Source of the DNA: Mariprofundaceae bacterium
GTDB lineage: Bacteria > Pseudomonadota > Zetaproteobacteria > Mariprofundales > Mariprofundaceae
Assembly (NCBI GenBank): GCA_030950985.1
Contig: JAUZQM010000029.1
Location: forward strand, 1-43,631
DNA length: 43,631 nt
Direction of reading: 5' to 3'
Numbering within the stretch: the first letter of the stretch is position 1; each line of letters starts with the position of its first letter. The notes below the pieces were generated by a model. It was given only the letters and a program-made list of their open reading frames with translations, made no database searches and had not been told where the DNA came from. Position numbers and translations under genes: made by a program. Below are positions 1-9,069 of this stretch, piece by piece.

Positions 1-49
1 AATCCAGAATATTGCCTATTGGCAGTAGAGTGCGCATTATTTCGTTCAT
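1..49 (-). CDS. Possible start of a gene running off the left edge
   Basis: On the minus strand an ATG at 49 opens a frame reading MNEIMRTLLPIGNILD to the window edge. A weak AGAAG lies upstream as a possible ribosome site. Only 16 codons are visible, so no family can be named. The gene would lie downstream of pilT in the same direction. It could equally be a chance frame. Confidence 0.3.
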   Translation of the reverse strand, partial: MNEIMRTLLPIGNILD

Positions 50-50
50 G

Positions 51-112
51 GGTAGCTTCTTTTGTTTGGTTATTTTTTTTGAAAAAAATCATGCTATGGC
101 AAAGAGGCTACC
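51..112. other. Large imperfect inverted repeat downstream of pilT
   Basis: GGTAGCTTCTTT (51-62) pairs with AAAGAGGCTACC (101-112) at 11 of 12 positions. The loop contains an A/T-run dyad, a T8 run followed by G and A7. It lies between the end of pilT and the possible gene at the left edge. It may be a terminator, an mRNA-stabilising hairpin or a leader structure. No clean T run follows the stem on either strand, so the role is open. Confidence 0.4.
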
Positions 113-206
113 CTATCAATTTTTGGCGAAGGTATTGATCAATCAATAAACTTGAAAGTACAGCGTCCAAATACTGCTAAATCGTTTCAATGATGATTGA
201 AGCATC

Positions 207-1262
207 TTAGCCCGTACCGCCAAATAATTTTTTATTATTACATTTCGCTAAGGCTTCTTCTTGCGTAATTTTACGTGTTTTAAGCAATCCTTGTAAATTA
301 GAATCTAATGTTTGCATACCTTCTCGCGAACCAATTTGCATGACTGAAACCATTTGAGGAACTTTATTCTCACGAATTAAGTTTCGTACGGCAGGTGTGC
401 CTAACATAATTTCATGCGCAGCAATGCGACCTTTTCCATCCGCAGTTTTTAACAATGCTTGTGAAATTACAGCTTTCAACGATTCCGATAACATCGCTCG
501 CACCATATCTTTTTCAGCCGCAGGAAAAACATCAATCAAACGGTCAATCGTTTTAGGTGCTGAGGATGTATGCAATGTTCCAAATACCATATGTCCTGTT
601 TCCGCCGCCGTTAATGCCAAACTAATGGTTTCTAAATCACGCATTTCACCCACCAAAATGACATCAGGATCTTCACGCAAAGCCGCTTTCAAGGCATTGG
701 CAAACGATTTGGTATTAGGCCCAAGTTCACGTTGAGAAACCAAACAACCTTTGGATTGATGTACAAATTCAATCGGGTCTTCAATGGTTAAAATATGCCC
801 TTTTTCATTTTCATTACGGTAATTCATCATGGCTGCCAAAGTGGTCGATTTACCCGAACCCGTTGGACCTGTGACCAGACAAATTCCCCTTGGCAACATC
901 GCAAGTTTCTTAAATATTTCAGGACATTTCAGTTGATCCATTGTTAGTATTTCAGTCGGAATCACACGAAATACAGCACTCATACCGCGATATTGTTTGA
1001 AACAGTTGACACGAAAACGAGCAATATCTCCGAGTGCAAATGAGAAATCAAGCTCCAAATTCTCTTCAAACACTTTGCGTTGTTGGTCATTCATGATGTC
1101 ATACACCATGGTTTGAACATCACGGGCTTCAATTTTTGGCATTTTAATTTTAGTCATATCACCATGGATACGAATCATCGGCGGCTCACCTGATGAAAGG
1201 TGTAAATCCGACGCACCATTTTTGACTGTAAATACAAGTAACTCTGAAACATCCATTGTCAT
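207..1262 (-). CDS. pilT: Type IV pilus retraction ATPase PilT
   Basis: A hexameric cytoplasmic ATPase that depolymerises type IV pili and powers twitching. The 351 residues match the usual PilT size. Visible motifs are Walker A GPTGSGKST near residue 131, the Asp box ILTIEDPIEF, Walker B DVILVGEMRD, the His box TGHMVFGTLHTSS, and the PilT-type C-terminal motif AVRNLIREN, which separates it from PilB assembly ATPases. PilU is the main alternative. The start ATG is preceded by AGGGG at good spacing. The gene follows apbE on the same strand after about 60 bp; no other pilus genes are adjacent. It pairs functionally with the FimV-like polar protein at the far end of the window. Confidence 0.93.
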   Translation of the reverse strand: MTMDVSELLVFTVKNGASDLHLSSGEPPMIRIHGDMTKIKMPKIEARDVQTMVYDIMNDQQRKVFEENLELDFSFALGDIARFRVNCFKQYRGMSAVFRVIPTEILTMDQLKCPEIFKKLAMLPRGICLVTGPTGSGKSTTLAAMMNYRNENEKGHILTIEDPIEFVHQSKGCLVSQRELGPNTKSFANALKAALREDPDVILVGEMRDLETISLALTAAETGHMVFGTLHTSSAPKTIDRLIDVFPAAEKDMVRAMLSESLKAVISQALLKTADGKGRIAAHEIMLGTPAVRNLIRENKVPQMVSVMQIGSREGMQTLDSNLQGLLKTRKITQEEALAKCNNKKLFGGTG

Positions 1263-1324
1263 AAAGCATCCCCTACATTCTTAAAAAACCTTACATCACC
1301 CTTGCCAACATAAACACGCTACGT

Positions 1325-2302
1325 CTATTGAACAAGCATGTGCCAACCATCACTTTGTTCACGTTCGCCTTTTTTACCCACCCATAATACTTGAAAAGGC
1401 TTCTTATGAACGATTTTCATCGCATCTTTGCCCAACACAAAAACCGCTGTACTCCAAGCATCTGTAAGCATTGCACGCTTGCCAACCACGGTGACACTTT
1501 GACTTCGCTGACTGGAATAGCCTGTTTGAGGATCAAGAATATGGTGATAACGCTGACCTTTATCAATAAAAAAGCGTTCATAATCACCTGACGTTACCAC
1601 ACTGACATCACCTTTCAAATGCAATACACCCAGCAATTTTTTTGCATCACGTGGGTGTCGAATACCGATGCGCCATGCGTGTTCTCCATGTTGCCCCATC
1701 ACACGCAAATCACCACCCGCATCAATCAAAGCATGTTCTACACCATGCTTTTTCAATAAATGGATACCTCTATCAATGGCATAACCCTTGGCAATACCAC
1801 CAAAATCAAGCTGACACTGTGCTGAATCACGCCACCAGCCTTGTTGATCTTCATGCAAACAATGACTTAAATCTTGACGTTTTTCTTCAATGATTGCTTG
1901 ATCTGGTGGATGTTTTGGCGGCGGTGTTTTTGAAAAACCCCAAAGCTGATTCAATGCACCTAAAGCAGGGTTGAATGCGCCATGACTTTGATTTTGAATA
2001 CGCATGGCGGTATGCAAGACCACATTAATTTCATCACTCAATCGCACACGTTGACCCAAAGGAGCATGATTAAAACGTTTAATCTCATTGTCCACCGTGC
2101 CATAAATGGTGAAGACATCTTCAACCCGTTGCATTTCATCTGCCGCAGCATGAATGGCTTCTTCTGCTGCTGACTTTGGCATACCTACAATGGTAAAAGA
2201 TACCAATGTTCCCATCATAAAACGTGTTTCATGCACGTCTTCGGGTGTCCATGAGCATGCTGAACATAAACACAGCAAACAAGTGCTCAGATATTTAATC
2301 AC
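1325..2302 (-). CDS. apbE: FAD:protein FMN transferase, ApbE family (probable lipoprotein)
   Basis: ApbE enzymes attach FMN from FAD to Ser/Thr of target flavoproteins such as the Nqr and Rnf subunits, in a Mg-dependent reaction outside the cytoplasmic membrane. Visible are HGAFNPALGALNQLWGF, DFGGIAKGYAIDRG, LIDAGGDLRVMG and the C-terminal HHILDPQTG and LTDAWSTAVFVLG motifs. The N-terminus is a short hydrophobic signal ending in LCLCSAC, so it may be lipidated, although that lipobox is imperfect. The start is GTG inside the end of the glucokinase gene (8-bp overlap), which suggests translational coupling. No Nqr or Rnf target operon is visible nearby. Confidence 0.9.
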   Translation of the reverse strand: MIKYLSTCLLCLCSACSWTPEDVHETRFMMGTLVSFTIVGMPKSAAEEAIHAAADEMQRVEDVFTIYGTVDNEIKRFNHAPLGQRVRLSDEINVVLHTAMRIQNQSHGAFNPALGALNQLWGFSKTPPPKHPPDQAIIEEKRQDLSHCLHEDQQGWWRDSAQCQLDFGGIAKGYAIDRGIHLLKKHGVEHALIDAGGDLRVMGQHGEHAWRIGIRHPRDAKKLLGVLHLKGDVSVVTSGDYERFFIDKGQRYHHILDPQTGYSSQRSQSVTVVGKRAMLTDAWSTAVFVLGKDAMKIVHKKPFQVLWVGKKGEREQSDGWHMLVQ

Positions 2303-3224
2303 AGCCAGCCAAAGCCATCGCGGCTGCGCCCAAAATACCCGCCTGATCGTTTAATGTTGAGGGAAATACGTTTATTTTTCCTTTTAGCGGTGAAATGACG
2401 TGTTGATTCAATGCTTTCATCAACGGTGGATGCAATATATCCCAAGCCCCTATCAATCCTCCACTGATTGTTATCGTATGAATATCTAAAAGTTTGACGG
2501 CTTCAGCAATCGCTTGTCCTAAATATCCACCTGCACGTTCAAATACACCTCTTGCCACCGCATCACCTTCACAAGCACGTTGGTAAATCACCTTTGTCAT
2601 CAGTGTTTTACCCGTCAACTCAGCATAGATTGTTTGAATGGCGGTCGATGAAGCATACGCCTCAACACAGCCCGAACCACCACAACCACAACATCGTGCC
2701 GTTGCTTGTGTTTGAACACGAACATGCCCAAATTCCATCGCCATGCCTGATTCACCTGTATAGGCTTGCTGTTGTAAAATGAGACCACCACCGACCCCTG
2801 TACCCAAGGTAATATGCAATAAATTATCAGTGTTTTTCCCTGCGCCAAAACGATGTTCACCCAAAGCAGCACAAAGCGCATCATTTTGCACGAATACAGA
2901 AAGTGATAATTCTTCAGATAGTTTTTTTGCTAAAGGCATGTTTTTCAATCGGGGTAAGTTTGGGGAAGCCAATAAAACACCTGTGTCACCTAAGAAAAAG
3001 CCTGGAAATCCCAAGCCAACGGCTTGAATATCAGGATAATCACTTAAATAAGCATGCAGAAAATCCGTCAAAATATGTATGACATCATCTTCGCAGACAT
3101 CGTCACGGCTTAAATCAGCTTGAATGCGTCGTTCATCTCCCAGATTGCCCAAACCATCGACCCAGGCTGCGCGAATATTAGTGCCGCCAACATCTGCTGC
3201 CAACACATGTGTTTTATGCATCAT
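2295..3224 (-). CDS. ROK-family glucokinase / sugar kinase
   Basis: Predicted cytosolic ATP-dependent sugar kinase of the ROK family. The phosphate-binding segment AADVGGTNIRAAWVD is at the N-terminus, GTGVGGG near the middle, and the zinc-binding ROK signature EFGHVRV...CGCGGSGCVEAYAS is intact. Its length, about 309 residues, is typical. The ORF track begins at TTG 3227; ATG codons at 3224 and 3221 are better starts, though no strong ribosome site is seen. The gene overlaps the end of glgA and the start of apbE. Pairing with glycogen synthase suggests a role in glucose phosphorylation during glycogen turnover. N-acetyl-hexosamine or fructose kinase activity cannot be excluded from sequence. 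Confidence 0.85.
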   Translation of the reverse strand: MMHKTHVLAADVGGTNIRAAWVDGLGNLGDERRIQADLSRDDVCEDDVIHILTDFLHAYLSDYPDIQAVGLGFPGFFLGDTGVLLASPNLPRLKNMPLAKKLSEELSLSVFVQNDALCAALGEHRFGAGKNTDNLLHITLGTGVGGGLILQQQAYTGESGMAMEFGHVRVQTQATARCCGCGGSGCVEAYASSTAIQTIYAELTGKTLMTKVIYQRACEGDAVARGVFERAGGYLGQAIAEAVKLLDIHTITISGGLIGAWDILHPPLMKALNQHVISPLKGKINVFPSTLNDQAGILGAAAMALAGCD

Positions 3225-4668
3225 CAAGCAATGTTTTATATAATTCTACATAGGCAGCAGCAGATACATCCCATGATGAGTCTCTTTTCAATGCGCGCGT
3301 ACGAATGATGGACCACTTTCTCGGCTGATGAAAGACTTCAATGGCTTCTTCCACAGCTTGATCAAAGGCTTCAGGATTAGCATCTTTGAAATGGAAGCCT
3401 GTCGCACCTTTTTCTGGATATGGGGTGACGGTATCGGATAAACCACCCGTTGCTCGAACCACAGGAATATTGCCATAACGCATGGCCATCAATTGCCCCA
3501 AACCACACGGTTCAAAACGGGAAGGCATCAAGAAAATATCACCGCCTGCATAAATTTGACGTGCCAAGGTTTCATTAAAACCACGCCAAAAGTACATTTT
3601 ATTTGGATGAGCTTTGGCTAAATCACGCAATAAATGTTCGCTGTCTACATCGCCTGACCCCAACACAACCAATTGATAACCACGATAAAGCCATGTGGAT
3701 GCTCTGGCTAAAAATAAATCGATGCCTTTTTGATCAGCTAATCGCGAAATCAACGTCATCACAGGTGTTTTCTCATTGATGGTTAGACCGCAACTTTGTT
3801 GCAATGCTTTTTTGCATTTTTTCTTACCTGCAATTTTACCCGCACCATACGTCGCTTCTAAAGCCGTATCCGTTGCAGGGTTCCATTGCGCCAAATCCAA
3901 ACCGTTCACGATACCTTGAAGTTTGTGCGCATGATTGCCTAAAAACCCTTCCAATTGGCAACCATATTCAGCCGTTAGAATTTCTTTGGCATAGTTTGGA
4001 CTGACTGTTGTAATCGCATCTGCCTTATAAATACCCGCTTTCATACAGTTGATTTGACCATGAAACTCAAAACCATTGGGGTGAAAATGATGGCTAGGCA
4101 AACCCAAACGACCTAACCATTCAGCAGGGAAAACACCTTGATATGCCAAGTTATGAATCGTAAAGACAGTCTTGGCTTGAGCAATCTTAGGGTAATGTTG
4201 ATATTGTGTTTTCAATAACAATGGAATCATGCCTGTCTGCCAATCATGACAATGAATAATATCTGTTTTTTGAGGCAGGCGTGCAGCGGCTTCCAGTGCT
4301 ACGCGGTCAAAGAGAACATAACGAAGTAAATTATCTTCATAAGCACCGCCAGCAGGGCCATAAATACCTTTGCGACCATAAAGATCATCTTGCTCGATTA
4401 AAATGAAATTCAAACCATCCACGACAACACGATGCAAGGGACAAAAACGTTGTCGCCCATCACCCCACATCTCGACACTTTCTCCCAAGTCTTCAACTTG
4501 AACATCAAGCGCATCAATATGTGTGCGGTAATACGGCATAATCACGGTTACATGATGGTCAAGAGCTAGTAAAGCTTGAGGCAATGCCCCTGCGACATCT
4601 GCAAGCCCGCCTGTTTTAGCCAAGGGTGTGGCTTCCGAAACAATAAATACGACATGAAGTTGGGACAT
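3214..4668 (-). CDS. glgA: Glycogen (starch) synthase, GT5 family
   Basis: Transfers glucose from ADP-glucose to the non-reducing end of alpha-1,4-glucan. The N-terminal ADP-glucose motif KTGGLADVAGALPQAL and the C-terminal catalytic segment SRFEPCGLGQLMAMRYG...GGLSDTV are both present. The 484-residue length is normal for bacterial GlgA. The ORF track starts at TTG 4671, but ATG 4668 sits better behind the GGAGG ribosome site. It is the first gene of a minus-strand run glgA-glk-apbE-pilT, with overlaps among the first three. No glgB, glgC or glgP is visible, so the rest of glycogen metabolism is elsewhere. Confidence 0.93.
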   Translation of the reverse strand: MSQLHVVFIVSEATPLAKTGGLADVAGALPQALLALDHHVTVIMPYYRTHIDALDVQVEDLGESVEMWGDGRQRFCPLHRVVVDGLNFILIEQDDLYGRKGIYGPAGGAYEDNLLRYVLFDRVALEAAARLPQKTDIIHCHDWQTGMIPLLLKTQYQHYPKIAQAKTVFTIHNLAYQGVFPAEWLGRLGLPSHHFHPNGFEFHGQINCMKAGIYKADAITTVSPNYAKEILTAEYGCQLEGFLGNHAHKLQGIVNGLDLAQWNPATDTALEATYGAGKIAGKKKCKKALQQSCGLTINEKTPVMTLISRLADQKGIDLFLARASTWLYRGYQLVVLGSGDVDSEHLLRDLAKAHPNKMYFWRGFNETLARQIYAGGDIFLMPSRFEPCGLGQLMAMRYGNIPVVRATGGLSDTVTPYPEKGATGFHFKDANPEAFDQAVEEAIEVFHQPRKWSIIRTRALKRDSSWDVSAAAYVELYKTLLDDA

Positions 4669-4671
4669 CAA

Positions 4672-4989
4672 GCCTCCAAAAAAGATAAAAAAAGTCAGCG
4701 CAACATAGTCTTTCTATAATAAAAATCGATATTCAACAACATGATTAGTAAATCAGGACAACATTTTAAAATAGGTAATTTCAAAACTCACCAAGTGTGT
4801 TGGATTAACAGCAATTAAAATTCTAAGAAAATGAGCCGCTTTATCAACGTTATGCTAGAGTATGCTTTAAAATTAGGAGATCACATTAAAGCAATGATCA
4901 CAATCTATATTTCATATGAAAATAATAATCATTTATAATAAGGAGTCTTTTTGCATTAAATCATCTCGGATGCCCTATTTTTTGATGAT
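4672..4989. other. AT-rich intergenic region upstream of glgA
   Basis: This stretch of about 320 bp has no convincing gene. It must hold the glgA promoter on the minus strand. One weak candidate there is TTGTTG followed after 15 bases by TATAGA, near 4745-4710, but it is far from consensus. An 8-bp perfect inverted repeat, AAATCATC (4958-4965) and GATGATTT (4984-4991), straddles the stop codon of the next gene and could mark its transcript end, although no T run follows on the minus strand. Confidence 0.4.
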
Positions 4990-5619
4990 TTATTCATGCC
5001 GCCACTGTTGAATTTTTTCTAATACTTCTTCTTTTTCATTGAGCTTTTCAACATCAGGAACAAATATCGACATATTGGATGTCTTTAAATGTTCCAACCA
5101 AGCTTCTAAAAATTGACGATACGTCACATCCATCAAACGCTCATTTTGACTGGCTACAACACCGATATACCCTTCACTGGAAGCAATCTCACCACGCACA
5201 GCAATGTTCAAATTACCGATAATTTTCTGAGTATTACTGTCCAATGCTGTAAATTGACCTGCTGTATTCACATAGACCAACCATGCCGTACCCACGGTTA
5301 ATGTTGAAATGAGCTCAATCATTTGTGATTGTTGCGGAATCGGAGCATCGGATAAACGATGCAAGACTGCATGGGCATAAATAGCTCGACTTAAAAAATC
5401 AAACATGCCCATTTTTTCTTTGGCAATTAGCCCTCTATCCTTATCGTTTTGCATACGCCGAGTTACCCAGCTTTCTGCCACGTTTATCTTTTCAATGTGA
5501 GCATCGTCTTTTTGCAAAGCTTCTGCATACTGAATGGCTCGCCATGTATCATTGTTTTGTAAACGCCACGCTTTATCACCAGCAGGCGAAAGCGCATCCA
5601 CAGAAAAACAAAGTTTCAT
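4990..5619 (-). CDS. Unknown protein downstream of rnd
   Basis: I do not recognise this 209-residue protein. It has no signal peptide or clear membrane segment and is rich in charged residues and predicted helix. A moderately hydrophobic stretch (MIELISTLTVGTAWLVYV) lies near the middle, and the C-terminus is charged and helical (EKLNEKEEVLEKIQQW). The start ATG has GGAG at good spacing and overlaps the end of rnd by 4 bp, so the two are probably co-translated. That suggests, but does not show, a link with RNA processing. Confidence 0.75.
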   Translation of the reverse strand: MKLCFSVDALSPAGDKAWRLQNNDTWRAIQYAEALQKDDAHIEKINVAESWVTRRMQNDKDRGLIAKEKMGMFDFLSRAIYAHAVLHRLSDAPIPQQSQMIELISTLTVGTAWLVYVNTAGQFTALDSNTQKIIGNLNIAVRGEIASSEGYIGVVASQNERLMDVTYRQFLEAWLEHLKTSNMSIFVPDVEKLNEKEEVLEKIQQWRHE

Positions 5620-6809
5620 GAAACACTCCGTACTTCGACCACGGGTTCACCTGTTTTAGGATTGATTCCCAAAGAAATTTCTCCTCGCAATAATCGAAGC
5701 AACTGCTCGCCTACCAATTCACGTCGCCAGCCATGCAGGCAAGGCACATCAGGCTCAGGTTGCTTACATTGCCGACCCCATGAAGCAAGTTCAGATAAAT
5801 CACTTTTATGACATAAAATAGCTGCCGAAATATCACCATCTTCAGCTTTAAGACGAAGCAAACTGCCCAATAATTCCAAACGTAAATCGGTGCCTTCGGC
5901 TGGGTGTTTGCGTTTACTGTTGCTTGGCCATTCAGATTCTGGCGTATTACGACACGCTTCACACAAGGCTATAATATCTTGACCAAAACGCCGTGCGAAA
6001 CCTTGGCTTGAGCCCCGAATAGAAAAAAGCACATCCATTGTTACTGTATCACGGCGCGCTATTTCTAATAACGGTTCATCAGCAATCATTCGACGACGTG
6101 GAATATTACGTTTTTGTGATTGTTCTTCACGCCACACCGCCAACGTACGCAAACGAACCAAAGCCAAACCTTTCAATTTATTCGAGCCTTTTACACGCCA
6201 CATCAATTTATCAGGCGTTTCTTGATAGGTTTCAAGGCTACAAAGTTTCGCTTGCTCCTCTTGCAACCATGTTAAACGCCCTCTAGCCTCCAAGGAATCA
6301 TATAACGATTGATAAATAGGCATCAACCAAATCACATCATCAGCCGCATATTCAATTTGTTTCTCTCGAAGCGGACGTGATACCCAATCACTAAATGATT
6401 CTTGTTTGGGCAATACTTTTTTCAAAAGCCGTTGCACAAGATTACCAAAGCCAATTTGCTGCCCTAAACCCAAGAGTGCCGCTGCAATCTGGGTATCAAA
6501 TATCGGCGAAGGTAGGTGACCTGATTCTTTTAAAATAATTTCTAAATCTTGTCGGCCCGCATGAAATACTTTTAAAATCTGTTGATCACAAAAAATATCC
6601 CAAACCAATGACAAATCTTTCAATACAATCGGATCAATAATCCAACATTGTCCCTGACCATAAATTTGTAACAAGGCAAACTCAGGGTAATATGTAGTTT
6701 CTCGATGGAATTCGGTATCCACCGCCAAGACCTTGCATTGTTTCATGTTTGGATGAGCTTTTTCAAGTTGTTCAAGTGTATCAATATAAATAGGCTGTGT
6801 TTTTTGCAT
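5616..6809 (-). CDS. rnd: Ribonuclease D
   Basis: A 3'-5' exoribonuclease of the DEDD-y group that trims tRNA precursors and other stable RNA. Visible are the DxE motif in AVDTEFHRETTYYPEFALLQIY near residue 30, FHAGRQDLEIIL, and YAADDVIWL carrying the Yx3D tyrosine. A C-terminal HRDC-like region follows (RLRTLAVWREEQSQKRNIPRRRMIADEPLLEIA). At 397 residues it is close to the usual length. The promoter must lie in the divergent region shared with the ABC-F gene, where a decayed mobile element is found. Confidence 0.92.
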   Translation of the reverse strand: MQKTQPIYIDTLEQLEKAHPNMKQCKVLAVDTEFHRETTYYPEFALLQIYGQGQCWIIDPIVLKDLSLVWDIFCDQQILKVFHAGRQDLEIILKESGHLPSPIFDTQIAAALLGLGQQIGFGNLVQRLLKKVLPKQESFSDWVSRPLREKQIEYAADDVIWLMPIYQSLYDSLEARGRLTWLQEEQAKLCSLETYQETPDKLMWRVKGSNKLKGLALVRLRTLAVWREEQSQKRNIPRRRMIADEPLLEIARRDTVTMDVLFSIRGSSQGFARRFGQDIIALCEACRNTPESEWPSNSKRKHPAEGTDLRLELLGSLLRLKAEDGDISAAILCHKSDLSELASWGRQCKQPEPDVPCLHGWRRELVGEQLLRLLRGEISLGINPKTGEPVVEVRSVS

Positions 6810-6912
6810 ATCCCAAAGCTAAAAGTTAGCATGCTTAAGGGCAAGGAAAGCTATATTCTCTATACTTGATTTTTTACCGTAACACATCTTTTTTGGTTTT
6901 CAAATTGTATCA

Positions 6913-7063
6913 CTAATGTTACGCACACGCTCATTTCCGTGACTTTTAAACTGTATTGTCACCCTCGAGTGCTTGTGTCGAGGGTCTTTTGTTTCAAACA
7001 GTAGATCCCCGATAAAAGATTTTGGGGATGACGCGTTTTTTTCATCAATTCATGTTCCATTAG
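6913..7063 (+). mobile_element. Decayed copy of the 200-bp MITE-like element
   Basis: The left end CTAATGTTACGCAC matches the terminal repeat CTGATGTTACGCAC of the intact copies at 13 of 14 positions, followed by a recognisable TCATTTCCGTGACTTTTAA. The right part AGATCCCCGATAAAAGATTTTGGGGATGACGC matches the right arm of the intact copies. The far right terminus is degenerate and no target duplication remains. The core is shorter and different, and contains a separate hairpin. The element occupies much of the divergent promoter region between rnd and the ABC-F gene. Confidence 0.7.
6961..6985. other. Perfect 8-bp hairpin inside the decayed MITE
   Basis: ACCCTCGA (6961-6968) and TCGAGGGT (6978-6985) flank a 9-base loop and are followed on the plus strand by CTTTTGTTT, so the structure resembles an intrinsic terminator. 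No gene reads into it on that strand. It replaces the core seen in the intact copies. It may simply be an element-internal hairpin, or it may insulate the two divergent genes. Confidence 0.45.
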
Positions 7064-7140
7064 CTCTACAACATGGATAATTACACCTTGAATACTCAAA
7101 GCTTATCCATACTCTTGGCTCACTAATTTTAGGGGGGGTC

Positions 7141-8811
7141 ATGGCAGATTATCAATACATCTATTCGATGGAAGGTGTCGGCAAAATTGTCGATGGTAAA
7201 AAGGAAATTTTAAAAGATATTTATCTTTCTTTTTACCCAGGGGCAAAAATTGGTGTCTTGGGGCTGAATGGTTCAGGAAAATCAACCCTACTTAAAATTA
7301 TGGCAGGTATTGATACTGATATTTTAGGCGAAGCACGACCAGCACCTCGTATTAACATTGGTTATTTATCTCAAGAGCCTGAATTGGATGAAAGCAAAGA
7401 TGTTCGTGGCAACATTGAAGAAGCTGTTCAACCCATGAAAGATGCTTTGACGGCATTGGATGAAGTCTATGCTGCTTATGCCGAACCAGATGCGGACTTT
7501 GATGAAATCGCCAAAAAACAAGCGTATTTAGAAGCCTTTATTGAAGCGGGTGACGGTCATAATTTAGATCGCAAACTGGGTATTGCTGCCGATGCCTTGC
7601 GTTTACCCGATTGGGATGCGGATGTAAGTAAACTCTCAGGTGGTGAACGTCGTCGTGTCGCTTTGTGCCGTTTATTACTTTCTAGCCCCGACATGCTTTT
7701 ATTGGATGAGCCGACCAACCATTTGGATGCTGAATCGGTGGCGTGGTTGGAACATTTTTTACATGATTTCACAGGTACTGTTGTTGCCGTCACGCATGAT
7801 CGTTACTTCTTGGATAATGTAGCAGGTTGGATTTTAGAATTAGATCGCGGTCGTGGCATACCTTTTGAAGGTAACTATTCATCATGGTTAGAACAAAAAG
7901 ACAAACGTCTATCCACAGAAGAAAAACAAGAATCGTCACGTCAAAAAGCCATCAAACAAGAATTAGAATGGGTGAGAGCAGGCAGTAAAGGGCGACATAG
8001 TAAATCAAAAGCACGCTTAAAAGCATTTGATGAACTTGCCAATGTCGATATACAAACACGCAATGCTACCAAGCAAATTTTCATCCCTGTTGCCGAACGT
8101 TTGGGCGATATTGTTATTCAAGCCGACCATGTAAAAAAATCATACGGTGATCGCATTTTATATGATGATTTGAATTTCAACTTACCGCGTGGTGGCATTG
8201 TCGGCGTGATTGGTGCCAATGGGGCAGGTAAAACAACCCTGTTTCGCATGTTAACAGGGGAAGAAAAACCCGATTCAGGCACACTCACTATTGGGGAAAC
8301 TGTTCAACTGGCTTATGTGAATCAATCTCGTGATGCTTTGGATGATAAAAAAACAGTCTGGGAAACTATTTCAGATGGGCTAGAGACCATCATGCTTGGC
8401 AATCAAGACATTGCTTCACGCGCTTATTGTGGTCGTTTCAACTTTAAAGGTGCCGACCAGCAAAAAACGATTGGCAATTTATCGGGGGGTGAGCGAAATC
8501 GCGTCCATTTGGCAAAAATGCTCAAAGAAGGTGGCAATGTATTGTTACTCGATGAGCCGACCAATGATTTGGATGTCGAAACATTACGCGCACTGGAAGA
8601 AGCTTTGCTTGATTTTGCAGGGTGTGCCGTCGTCATTTCTCATGACCGTTGGTTTTTGGATCGTATTGCCACACATATACTTGCATATGAAGATGAAGGA
8701 CATGTGGAATGGTTTGAAGGTAACTTTGCTGATTATGAAAAAGATAAAGAGCGCAGGCTTGGCAAGACTGCCAGTCAACCTCACCGCATGAAATACAAAA
8801 AAATTGTATAA
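7141..8811 (+). CDS. ettA: Energy-dependent translational throttle protein, ABC-F family (EttA-like)
   Basis: A soluble tandem ATPase that binds the ribosomal E site and couples early elongation to ATP/ADP levels. The two nucleotide-binding domains carry Walker [12 protein letters not shown] and [11 protein letters not shown], signatures [13 protein letters not shown] and [14 protein letters not shown], and Walker [13 protein letters not shown] and [12 protein letters not shown]. Between them lies the basic linker [21 protein letters not shown] and the segment [17 protein letters not shown] typical of EttA. There are no membrane segments. The 556-residue length fits EttA. The ATG follows an unusual poly-G ribosome site (GGGGGG). 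The stop codon TAA is part of the duplicated target of a MITE. Confidence 0.92.
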   Translation: MADYQYIYSMEGVGKIVDGKKEILKDIYLSFYPGAKIGVLGLNGSGKSTLLKIMAGIDTDILGEARPAPRINIGYLSQEPELDESKDVRGNIEEAVQPMKDALTALDEVYAAYAEPDADFDEIAKKQAYLEAFIEAGDGHNLDRKLGIAADALRLPDWDADVSKLSGGERRRVALCRLLLSSPDMLLLDEPTNHLDAESVAWLEHFLHDFTGTVVAVTHDRYFLDNVAGWILELDRGRGIPFEGNYSSWLEQKDKRLSTEEKQESSRQKAIKQELEWVRAGSKGRHSKSKARLKAFDELANVDIQTRNATKQIFIPVAERLGDIVIQADHVKKSYGDRILYDDLNFNLPRGGIVGVIGANGAGKTTLFRMLTGEEKPDSGTLTIGETVQLAYVNQSRDALDDKKTVWETISDGLETIMLGNQDIASRAYCGRFNFKGADQQKTIGNLSGGERNRVHLAKMLKEGGNVLLLDEPTNDLDVETLRALEEALLDFAGCAVVISHDRWFLDRIATHILAYEDEGHVEWFEGNFADYEKDKERRLGKTASQPHRMKYKKIV

Positions 8812-9022
8812 CTATCTGATGTTACGCACGCCGTCATTCCCGTGGTCTTTTAATCGGGAATCTAGAAATTGAGAGCAATGAATGATTTAGGTTATAAATA
8901 TTGGCTTTTAAAATAGCCTTTTCACTAAATTTTAGAGCATTTATATTTTTCCATAGATCCCCGATAGAAGATTTCGGGGATGACGCTTCTTTTTCATTAA
9001 AGTGCGTAATATCAGTAACTAT
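8809..9022 (+). mobile_element. Intact 200-bp MITE-like element, copy A, with 7-bp target duplication
   Basis: The element core is 8816-9015. It begins CTGATGTTACGCAC and ends GTGCGTAATATCAG, an inverted repeat with one mismatch over 14 bp. It is bounded by perfect direct repeats TAACTAT (8809-8815 and 9016-9022). Inside are two REP-like hairpins, ATTCCCG/CGGGAAT at the left and ATCCCCGA/TCGGGGAT at the right, and a small central dyad GGCTTTTAAAATAGCC. It has no coding capacity. The left duplication starts with the TAA stop codon of ettA. Copy B at 23075 is about 90% identical by eye and has the same length. Confidence 0.9.
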
Positions 9023-9069
9023 TTTAAATATGCGTAAATTTAATACCTCAAAAGGGGAAGTATATTAAC

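Noticed and set aside
397-735. 112-codon plus-strand ORF inside pilT, and the many similar ORFs inside mutS, glnD, ligA, valS and others
   Set aside because: They are antisense or frame-shifted shadows of well-supported genes.
8809-9022. CRISPR or REP array reading of the hairpin repeats
   Set aside because: There are no regularly spaced direct repeats; the hairpins lie within one element bounded by inverted ends and a target duplication.
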